A DNA stretch of 5,504 nucleotides from Thermoguttaceae bacterium (GTDB lineage: Bacteria; Planctomycetota; Planctomycetia; Pirellulales; Thermoguttaceae). Shown here piece by piece: positions 1 to 4,986 of the stretch (positions within the stretch are counted from its first letter, which is position 1; the number at the start of each line of letters is the position of its first letter). Under the pieces are notes generated by a model that saw only the letters and a program-made list of their open reading frames with translations, ran no database searches and had not been told where the DNA came from. The stretch lies in the NCBI GenBank assembly GCA_017454585.1, contig JAFTCU010000021.1, forward strand, positions 1 to 5,504. Reading direction: 5' to 3'. A program made the translations under genes and the position numbers.

Positions 1-182
1 AGCACCCGGGAAATTCCGAAATAACCAGTGAGGAATTCGTCATTTACGACGTCATGGGCGCGGCAGAAGGCCAGTACGTGGGAGTTTGCGAGGGGCGGGA
101 AGCCGTGAATCCGTTTTACCCCGAAGTCAAGCCGGTCGATGCGTACTGCGCGTTGATTTTAGACAAGATTTACTTAAAATAG
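1..182 (+). CDS. BMC-P vertex (pentameric) shell protein, EutN/CcmL family, C-terminal fragment
   Basis: The open frame runs in from before the window; its first full codon is at position 3 and its TAG stop is at 180-182, leaving 59 visible residues. These match the C-terminal half of the EutN/CcmL domain: an acidic residue followed by a VMGAAEGQYVGV stretch, equivalent to the family's 'D-x-x-G-A-G-x-G-x-x-V' turn, then EGREA, and finally KPVDAYCALILDKIYL, which matches the family's closing 'PVDAAVVGIVD' strand. Proteins of this family form pentamers that cap the vertices of BMC shells. The NPFYPEVKPVDAY wording is what I recall from shell proteins of planctomycete PVM-type compartments. The aldolase follows 31 nt downstream on the same strand with no visible terminator, so the two are probably co-transcribed. 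The rest of the BMC locus (BMC-H shell genes, aldehyde dehydrogenase, PduL) would be expected upstream, outside the window. Confidence 0.82.
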   Translation, partial: HPGNSEITSEEFVIYDVMGAAEGQYVGVCEGREAVNPFYPEVKPVDAYCALILDKIYLK

Positions 183-199
183 ACTTTTTAACCATAATT

Positions 200-205
200 A
201 AAGGA
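200..205 (+). promoter_or_regulatory. Ribosome binding site of the aldolase gene
   Basis: AAAGGA lies 8 nt before the ATG at 214, in the short gap after the shell-protein stop. It supports the chosen start and translation from a shared message. Confidence 0.7.
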
Positions 206-213
206 ATCAACTC

Positions 214-1041
214 ATGCGGAATATTTACCAGGTCAAACAGGACATCTGCGCGATTGGCGATCGCCTGTACAAACGCGGCTACGCGGCCGGAAACGATGGA
301 AACATCAGTTTCAGAATCAGTGAAAATGAAGTGGTCTGCACGCCGACCATGATTTCCAAGGGTTTCATGACCCCCGACGACCTGTGCATCGTTGACATGA
401 ATGGCAAACAGCTCGCCGGCAAACGTAAGGCCACGAGCGAGATCCGACTCCACCTGACGATTATGAAGGAACGCCCGGAAGTCAAATCGTGCGTTCACTG
501 CCATCCGCCGTTTGCCACCGCGTTTGGAATCGCTCGCGAGCCGATCCCGCCGTGCGGTCTGCCGGAAATCGAGATCCACCTCGGTGAAGTCCCGATTGCG
601 AAATACGCCATTCCGGGCGGGCAGGAATTCGCCGACACGGTCCTGCAGTTCGTCCACAAAACGAAGGTCGTGGTCCTCGCCAATCACGGGACCGTGAGCT
701 GGGGCGAAACCCCCGAGCAGGCGTACTGGTACACGGAAATGCTGGACGCGTACTGCCACATGCTGATCCTCGCGAAGCAGATCGGCCACGTCGGGTACTT
801 TACCAAGGCGGAGGAAGAAGAACTCCTCGCGCTGAAAAAGAAGTGGGGGATCGACGATCCGCGCTTCGAGATGAAGGATTGCGACATTTGCTCGAACGAC
901 GTCTTCCGCGACAGTTGGAAGGAAGCCGGTCTGGCGCACCGCGGATTCAACCCGCCGTCCTTCAAAGACGAGAAAAAGGACGATTCAGAGGCCCTCATCG
1001 CCGAGATCACCAAGCGGGTGATGGACGCGTTGAAGAAGTAA
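214..1041 (+). CDS. Class II aldolase (fuculose/rhamnulose-1-phosphate aldolase type), BMC-associated, with C-terminal encapsulation-peptide-like helix
   Basis: This 275-residue protein belongs to the class II aldolase/adducin family. Visible landmarks are GNDGNIS (26-32) and TPTMISKG (43-50) for substrate and phosphate binding, E76 in TSEIRLH as the likely catalytic acid/base, H95 and H97 in VHCHPP, and H158 in ANHGT as the three Zn ligands. By analogy with FucA and RhaD it would cleave L-fuculose-1-P or L-rhamnulose-1-P to DHAP and L-lactaldehyde. The core ends near residue 205. Beyond it are about 70 extra residues: a C-x-x-C pair (C223, C226), a Pro- and Lys/Asp-rich linker (246-257) and an amphipathic helix (258-275) like BMC cargo-targeting peptides. 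Together with the upstream vertex protein this suggests the aldolase of a PVM-type compartment, the equivalent of PvmN as I recall that nomenclature. A simple cytosolic role is less likely. The exact sugar phosphate cannot be read from sequence. Confidence 0.88.
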   Translation: MRNIYQVKQDICAIGDRLYKRGYAAGNDGNISFRISENEVVCTPTMISKGFMTPDDLCIVDMNGKQLAGKRKATSEIRLHLTIMKERPEVKSCVHCHPPFATAFGIAREPIPPCGLPEIEIHLGEVPIAKYAIPGGQEFADTVLQFVHKTKVVVLANHGTVSWGETPEQAYWYTEMLDAYCHMLILAKQIGHVGYFTKAEEEELLALKKKWGIDDPRFEMKDCDICSNDVFRDSWKEAGLAHRGFNPPSFKDEKKDDSEALIAEITKRVMDALKK

Positions 1042-1051
1042 AAAATCAATT

Positions 1052-1169
1052 GCGAGCGGCGGGCTTTTTGCCCGCAGAAAAGAATGTGGCGAGCGGGGTC
1101 AGTGATGACCCCGTATTTTTTGCGAGCGGGGGCTTTTTATTTTCAGTGGGTAAAAAGCCCGCCGCTCGT
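1052..1169. repeat. Cluster of short GCGAGCGG-type repeats, direct and inverted, between convergent genes
   Basis: GCGAGCGG occurs three times in direct orientation at 1052-1059, 1089-1096 and 1122-1129, each followed by a G/C block and a T-run. An inverted copy lies at 1162-1168. The longest match is a perfect 17-bp inverted repeat, 1053-1069 against 1152-1168 (CGAGCGGCGGGCTTTTT and its complement). The third direct copy also pairs with the inverted copy except for one missing C. Local hairpins are possible at 1059-1075 (GCGGGC, loop of five T, GCCCGC) and at 1094-1113. The hairpin at 1059-1075 and the long inverted repeat share bases and cannot form together. The unit may be a dispersed repeat or a duplicated terminator. 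Confidence 0.7.
1094..1121 (+). terminator. Intrinsic terminator of the shell-protein/aldolase operon
   Basis: An 8-bp perfect stem (CGGGGTCA at 1094-1101, TGACCCCG at 1106-1113) with a GTGA tetraloop is followed by TA and six T (1116-1121). It lies 52 nt after the aldolase stop and faces the convergent SGNH gene, so it should end the BMC operon transcript. No equally good T-tailed hairpin was found for the opposite strand, although the surrounding repeats could fold there too. Confidence 0.75.
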
Positions 1170-1177
1170 CTGATGAA

Positions 1178-2551
1178 TCACTTCACCCGCCTGACCTCAT
1201 ACTCATGCGCCTTCGGCTGGGCGGCTTTCTTCATTTCCGCCGTCAGTTCGGCCACTTTCTGCTGCGTCTCGCCGCGGGTCGGCCAGTTCTGGACGTAACC
1301 AGGGACTTTCGTCTCGAAGTAGCCCGTGCTCGTCGAGAGTTTCTCATCGTAGTATTTCTGCACCGCGTCCAAATCGTCCGGATTCACAAAGCGGCGCAAG
1401 TACCAGCGCACCGCCGCGTAGTTGCGCAAGATCACCTCTTCCGCGCGGCGCTGCTCGCCGATCTTGCGGACTTCCTGCGCCTGCCGGAACTGCGGCGTTT
1501 TGTCGTTCATCGCCAGATTCACGCCCGCAGCGAGTTCTTCCGTCGTGAACGTCCCGACCGCCTGACCGTCAATTTTCAGCTCGTACTCTCCCGCCTCCAG
1601 CCCCTTCACGGCAAAAAGCTCCTGGTTCAGGTCCTGCACGATCGAGAGTTCCTCCAGCACCGGGTACGCGGCCGGGTCGATCGGGAACGGAAGCGCCTTT
1701 TCCAAAACCGTCGCGGTGAGCGTTCCGTCCTCGGCCTTCTTCACGTTCGTGACCTCGGCATTTTCAGCCTTCACGACCGTCGTGCCGTCGAGCACGACGT
1801 CCGAAACGATTGCCGGAGCCCCCTGTTCCTTCAGGAAAAGCCACGCCATCATGAGGTGACCGGGAGCGCCCGGATGCACGCGGTCCGGTCCCACGATCGT
1901 GTAGTACGGATCATTTTTCTGCATTTTGGCGTTAAACGCGGTCATCGGCGCGTGAAAGTCCACGACCTCCACGGTCCCTTCGGTCTTTTTCGAGGCGATT
2001 TCCGCGGCCTGTTTCTTCACGATCTCAGCCAGGATCCCCAGGCCGTCATTGCAGCCCGGATTATTATTGTTCCGGTCGTTGATCCCCGTGTGGTCAAAGA
2101 TCGAGGGCGTGATGAAGATGAAACGCGGATCCAGCTTTTCCTGAAGCATCCCGGTGAGTTTTTCCAGGTTGCGCTCGTAGTTTTCGATCGCGCGTTTCTG
2201 GCCCTGGAGCTGGCTTTCTGTAGGGTTTTCCGCGTAGTAGCCGCGCCCCACGTCGTTCATCCCGAACATCAGGGCGACAACGTCAGGATCCTGCGAGAAA
2301 ACGTCCTCGTCGATGCGTGTCATGGCTCCGCCGGCCGTATCACCTGCGACGCCCGCGTTAAAGAACTGAATGTTCGCGTTGGGGAAGCGTGTGACGTAGT
2401 AGTCGCAAATCATGTAGTGAAAACGCCCGCCGTGCGTAATACTGTCACCGTAAAAGCAGACTTTCTGACCGTCTTTGAAGACCTCGGCCGAGACGCTGAG
2501 GGCGAAAGCGAGAAACAGAAAGAAAAGGCAGGAAAAAAGGAAACGTTTCAT
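1178..2551 (-). CDS. Secreted SGNH/GDSL-family hydrolase (probable carbohydrate esterase) with long C-terminal extension
   Basis: The protein has 457 residues from the ATG at 2551. This start gives a clean signal peptide (MKRF, hydrophobic core to residue 20, cleavage near SVSA-E at 22/23) and an AAAGGA ribosome site 6 nt upstream; an in-frame ATG at 2620 would add 23 residues before the signal. The SGNH blocks are all present: GDSIT with nucleophile S37, NAGVAGDT with oxyanion G70, GMND with N99, and DRVHPG with D223 and H226. The catalytic domain ends near residue 245. The following 210 residues contain a beta-rich part (about 250-340) and a charged helical part (about 350-457), which I cannot assign to a named domain. 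Secreted proteins of this type in Planctomycetes and Verrucomicrobia are usually thought to remove acyl groups from polysaccharides; the substrate here is unknown. It is transcribed alone, convergent with the aldolase operon and divergent from hydF. Confidence 0.86.
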   Translation of the reverse strand: MKRFLFSCLFFLFLAFALSVSAEVFKDGQKVCFYGDSITHGGRFHYMICDYYVTRFPNANIQFFNAGVAGDTAGGAMTRIDEDVFSQDPDVVALMFGMNDVGRGYYAENPTESQLQGQKRAIENYERNLEKLTGMLQEKLDPRFIFITPSIFDHTGINDRNNNNPGCNDGLGILAEIVKKQAAEIASKKTEGTVEVVDFHAPMTAFNAKMQKNDPYYTIVGPDRVHPGAPGHLMMAWLFLKEQGAPAIVSDVVLDGTTVVKAENAEVTNVKKAEDGTLTATVLEKALPFPIDPAAYPVLEELSIVQDLNQELFAVKGLEAGEYELKIDGQAVGTFTTEELAAGVNLAMNDKTPQFRQAQEVRKIGEQRRAEEVILRNYAAVRWYLRRFVNPDDLDAVQKYYDEKLSTSTGYFETKVPGYVQNWPTRGETQQKVAELTAEMKKAAQPKAHEYEVRRVK

Positions 2552-2557
2552 GGAAGG

Positions 2558-2563
2558 TCCTTT
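2558..2563 (-). promoter_or_regulatory. Ribosome binding site fixing the SGNH hydrolase start
   Basis: On the minus strand AAAGGA sits 6 nt before the ATG at 2551. It favours this start over the in-frame ATG at 2620, and the resulting N-terminus is a typical signal peptide. Confidence 0.65.
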
Positions 2564-2621
2564 CGGGAAATGAACGGGTAAAGCCTTTAACGGAAGCGGT
2601 CCTCCCCGCCCCGTTTTCAAT

Positions 2622-2649
2622 ATTTTATCAAATGAACCGGAAAAATCAA
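2622..2649 (-). promoter_or_regulatory. Candidate sigma-70-type promoter for the SGNH hydrolase gene
   Basis: Reading the minus strand, TTGATT (2649-2644) and TAAAAT (2627-2622) are separated by 16 bp. They match the -35 consensus at 4 of 6 and the -10 at 5 of 6 positions. Transcription would start near 2615, giving a leader of about 65 nt. That start lies downstream of the alternative ATG at 2620, which agrees with translation starting at 2551. A-tracts at 2665-2677 fall where an UP element would lie. Confidence 0.45.
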
Positions 2650-2663
2650 GAGAATCGTTCCTG

Positions 2664-2698
2664 GAAAAAGAAAAAAATCCCGTTTTTTCACCTTTTTC
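2664..2698. repeat. A-tract/T-tract palindrome in the divergent control region
   Basis: GAAAAAG then six A (2664-2676) face TTTTTT (2683-2688) and CTTTTTC (2692-2698) across the centre ATCCCG, forming a 13-bp inverted repeat with a 3-nt CAC bulge. The A/T tracts are centred near 2674, 2685 and 2695, roughly one helical turn apart, so the DNA may be curved. It lies between the two candidate divergent promoters. Confidence 0.55.
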
Positions 2699-2710
2699 TT
2701 GAGGGGTGGC

Positions 2711-2738
2711 TTTACATCAGTCGGTTTTTGGTGAAAAT
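2711..2738 (+). promoter_or_regulatory. Weak candidate promoter for hydF and the FAH gene
   Basis: TTTACA (2711-2716) and GAAAAT (2733-2738) lie 16 bp apart and match the -35 consensus at 5 of 6 and the -10 at 4 of 6. The start would be near 2745, leaving about 70 nt before the hydF ATG. A 7-bp inverted repeat, CGGTTTT (2722-2728) and AAAACCG (2740-2746), brackets the -10 box and could be an operator. The rest of the 2552-2813 gap shows no gene or riboswitch I recognise. Confidence 0.3.
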
Positions 2739-2813
2739 TAAAACCGGAAGGGACGCGGTTCCGTCCTGCTCCCGCCGCCAGTTCAATTCACCCTTTGATC
2801 GGAACGCGTCATC

Positions 2814-4025
2814 ATGCCTCAAATTCAATCCGCACCACGCGGCCTGCGCCTGCACATCGGAATTTTCGGACGCAGAAATGCCGGGAAATCCTCCCTTTTG
2901 AACGGGATCACCGCCCAGAACGTCTCCATAGTTTCCGACGTGGCGGGGACGACCACCGACCCGGTCGAAAAACCGATGGAACTCCTGCCGCTCGGGCCGG
3001 TCCTTTTCATCGACACGGCCGGGATCGACGACGTGGGGACGCTCGGCGAGGAACGCGCAAACCGGGCCCGGCTCGTTTTTGACCGCACGGAACTCGCGAT
3101 CCTCGTGCTCGGCGAGAACGAATGGACCCCGTTCGAGGACGAGATCCGCGAGGAATTCGCCCGCCGGAACGTTCCGGTCCTGGTCGTTTTCAACAAAACA
3201 GACCTGCACGCGCCCGACCCTGAGCTCGTTCAGCGGGTCCAGGAAGAGTTTCACCTTCCGACCGTCTTCGTTTCGGCCAAAAATCACACGGGTTTCGCGG
3301 AGCTAAAAGAGCAGATCCTCGCCGCGGTGCCGGAGGAGTGGCTCGCGTCGCAAACGATCGTCGCCGATCTGCTGCCCCTGGGAAGCGTGGTGGTTCTGGT
3401 CGTTCCGATCGATAAAGAGGCGCCGAAAGGGCGGCTGATCCTCCCGCAGGTGCAGGTTTTGCGCGAGCTTCTGGATTTCGGGATGCGCGTGATGGTGACG
3501 CGGGACGTAGAACTGGCCGAGGCTCTCGACGCGCTGAAAGAGCCGCCGGCACTCGTAATTACCGACTCGCAGGCCTTTCGGCGAGTGAGCGAGATCGTGC
3601 CGGAGTCGGTTCCGCTGACCGGGTTTTCGGTCCTTTTCGCCCGATTCAAAGGGGACTTCCAGACGCTGATTGCCGGGACGCGCGCCGTGGCGGACCTGAA
3701 GCCGGGCGACCGGATTCTCGTGGCGGAATCGTGCTCGCACCACCCCATCGGCGAGGACATTGGGCGCGTGAAGATCCCGAACTGGCTCCGGCAGAAAGTC
3801 GGCGGCGAACTGGAATTCACGCACGTTCAGGGAAACGACTTTCCCGTGGACCTGACGCCGTACCGGCTCGTGATCCAGTGCGGCGGGTGCATGACAAACC
3901 GCCGGTCCATTCTGTCCCGCATCATGAAGGCGCGGGAGCAGGGCGTTCCGATCACGAATTACGGCCTGATCATCGCGTGGATGATGGGGATTTTTGAAAG
4001 AGCCATTCAAATCGTGGAGAAATAA
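2814..4025 (+). CDS. hydF: [FeFe]-hydrogenase maturation GTPase HydF
   Basis: HydF is the scaffold on which the 2Fe subcluster of the hydrogenase H-cluster is completed, with HydE and HydG, before transfer to the hydrogenase. The protein has 403 residues, the usual family length. The N-terminal GTPase domain shows the P-loop GRRNAGKS (19-26), the SDVAGTTTDP switch region (41-50), DTAG (67-70), NKTD (127-130) and SAK (154-156). A middle dimerisation region follows (about 180-270), then the C-terminal [4Fe-4S] domain with C307 and H309 in ESCSHHP and C356 and C359 in QCGGCM. In the published CxH...HCxxC motif the residue before the CxxC is His; here it is Q355. The N-terminal RLHIGIFGRRNAGKSS is typical and supports the ATG at 2814, although the only ribosome site is a weak GGAA at 2801-2804. 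HydE, HydG and the hydrogenase are not in the window. The FAH gene follows after 5 nt. Confidence 0.96.
   Translation: MPQIQSAPRGLRLHIGIFGRRNAGKSSLLNGITAQNVSIVSDVAGTTTDPVEKPMELLPLGPVLFIDTAGIDDVGTLGEERANRARLVFDRTELAILVLGENEWTPFEDEIREEFARRNVPVLVVFNKTDLHAPDPELVQRVQEEFHLPTVFVSAKNHTGFAELKEQILAAVPEEWLASQTIVADLLPLGSVVVLVVPIDKEAPKGRLILPQVQVLRELLDFGMRVMVTRDVELAEALDALKEPPALVITDSQAFRRVSEIVPESVPLTGFSVLFARFKGDFQTLIAGTRAVADLKPGDRILVAESCSHHPIGEDIGRVKIPNWLRQKVGGELEFTHVQGNDFPVDLTPYRLVIQCGGCMTNRRSILSRIMKAREQGVPITNYGLIIAWMMGIFERAIQIVEK
4016..4020 (+). promoter_or_regulatory. Ribosome binding site of the FAH gene, inside the end of hydF
   Basis: GGAGA overlaps the last hydF codons and lies 10 nt before the ATG at 4031. 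This placement suggests translational coupling of the two genes. Confidence 0.5.
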
Positions 4026-4030
4026 AACTT

Positions 4031-4891
4031 ATGAAACTTATATCATGCCAAACCTCTCGCGGACCACGTGCCGCAGCAATCGTTCAGGATGGTCAGGCTC
4101 TCGTCGTTTTTGACTGCTCGATGAAAGAGCTTTTCCAGCGGGAAAACTGGCTGGAATACGCAAAGGATTTCGTCGCGGAAACGCTCGCCGACCGGCGTCC
4201 GCCCTGTATCATTCCGATGAGTGACGCGGAGATCCTGCCGATCGTTCCGGACCCGCAAAAAATCGCCTGCGTCGGGCTGAACTACGCCGACCACGCCGCC
4301 GAAACCGGGGATTCCGTGCCGGATTGTCCGGTCTTCTTCAACAAATTTCCGACTGCGCTGTGCAAAAGCGGTGACCCGGTCACGCTCCCGGCCGTTTCCA
4401 ATTTCGTCGATTATGAGGCGGAGCTGGTGATCGTAATTGGGAAGAAGGGCCGCAATATTCCGAAGGAAACCGCGATGGAATACGTGGCGGGCTACACGTG
4501 CGGAAATGACGTTTCAGCCCGGGACTGGCAGATGCGTCCGCCCGCGCGGCAGTGGTTCCTCGGAAAGACGTTCGACGGTTTCGCTCCGGTCGGCCCGTGG
4601 ATGGTCACGCCGGACGAGATCCCGGACCCGCAGACGCTCGAAATCGAAATGCGCGTGAACGGCCAGGTGATGCAGCACTCGAACACAAAGCAGTTCATTT
4701 TCAGCGTGCCGACGCTCATTAATTGGGTCTCGCAAGTCTCGACGCTTCTGCCGGGCGACCTGATTTTCACCGGGACGCCGCCGGGAGTCGGGATCGGAAG
4801 AAACCCCAAAGTCTGCCTCAAAGACGGCGACGTGTGCGAGGTCGAGATCGAAAAAATCGGCGTTTTGAGAAATCAGTTTAAAGCGGAATAA
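4031..4891 (+). CDS. Fumarylacetoacetate hydrolase (FAH) family protein
   Basis: This 286-residue protein has a short N-terminal lid-like domain (about 1-72) and a complete FAH catalytic domain (about 75-284). Recognisable motifs are VGLNYADHAAE (81-91) with catalytic-type H88 and E91, DYEAELVIVIG (127-137) with metal ligands E129 and E131, GYTCGNDVSARDWQ (154-167) with the third ligand D160, GKTFDGFAPVGPW (178-190) with K179, and TGTPPGVG (247-254). Members bind Mg or Mn and hydrolyse C-C bonds, decarboxylate or tautomerise 2-oxo acids and acylpyruvates. The overall pattern resembles the group holding FAHD1-like acylpyruvases, 2,4-diketo-3-deoxy-L-fuconate hydrolase, ureidoglycolate lyase and homoprotocatechuate isomerase/decarboxylase, which cannot be separated by eye. 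It sits 5 nt after hydF and is followed by a terminator, so the two form a compact transcription unit. A role in deoxy-sugar acid breakdown would fit the fucose theme but is only inference. Confidence 0.9.
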   Translation: MKLISCQTSRGPRAAAIVQDGQALVVFDCSMKELFQRENWLEYAKDFVAETLADRRPPCIIPMSDAEILPIVPDPQKIACVGLNYADHAAETGDSVPDCPVFFNKFPTALCKSGDPVTLPAVSNFVDYEAELVIVIGKKGRNIPKETAMEYVAGYTCGNDVSARDWQMRPPARQWFLGKTFDGFAPVGPWMVTPDEIPDPQTLEIEMRVNGQVMQHSNTKQFIFSVPTLINWVSQVSTLLPGDLIFTGTPPGVGIGRNPKVCLKDGDVCEVEIEKIGVLRNQFKAE

Positions 4892-4898
4892 AGAAGAA

Positions 4899-4930
4899 AG
4901 GGTGGCCGAAAAGACCACCCTCTGTTTTTT
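4899..4930. terminator. Probable bidirectional intrinsic terminator between the FAH and acyl-CoA synthetase genes
   Basis: A 7-bp stem, AGGGTGG (4899-4905) with CCACCCT (4915-4921), encloses a 9-nt loop. On the plus strand it is followed by six T at 4925-4930, 8 nt after the FAH stop begins the hairpin region. On the minus strand the same stem is followed by a T-rich stretch (complement of 4891-4898), so it can also end the convergent acyl-CoA synthetase transcript. The remaining 4931-4986 gap shows nothing else. Confidence 0.75.
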
Positions 4931-4986
4931 CTCCATCCCTCATTCGAGCGGAGGTAAAAGACGACGCTGGAAGCGCCATCCCCGTA

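Noticed and set aside
86..352. 88-residue plus-strand open frame across the shell-protein end and aldolase start
   Set aside because: It is out of frame with both genes, overlaps both, has no ribosome site and no family resemblance.
127..939. 270-residue open frame on the minus strand opposite the aldolase
   Set aside because: It mirrors the aldolase codons, crosses the shell-protein stop and gives an Arg/Asp/Val-rich protein without a recognisable motif, while the plus strand carries a complete family signature.
1059..1075. GCGGGC-TTTTT-GCCCGC hairpin as the main terminator of the aldolase operon
   Set aside because: The T-run is in the loop and the stem is followed by AGAAAAG, so it lacks the tail of an intrinsic terminator; the hairpin at 1094-1113 with six following T fits better.
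1205..2581. 458-residue open frame on the plus strand opposite the SGNH hydrolase
   Set aside because: Although long, it is rich in Arg, His and Val in the way an antisense reading of GC-rich codons is. It has no motif, and the minus strand holds the signal peptide, all SGNH blocks and a ribosome site.
2552..2620. Longer N-terminus for the SGNH hydrolase from the ATG at 2620
   Set aside because: It would place 23 polar and Pro-rich residues before a typical signal peptide, and the predicted transcript start near 2615 excludes it.
2632..2901. 89-residue plus-strand open frame in the divergent gap
   Set aside because: Its start lies in the candidate minus-strand promoter, the sequence is low complexity (Lys/Asn then Arg/Ser), and it overlaps the hydF start in another frame.
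3303..4010. 235-residue minus-strand open frame within hydF
   Set aside because: It is an antisense shadow of hydF, with Arg/His-rich composition and no motif.
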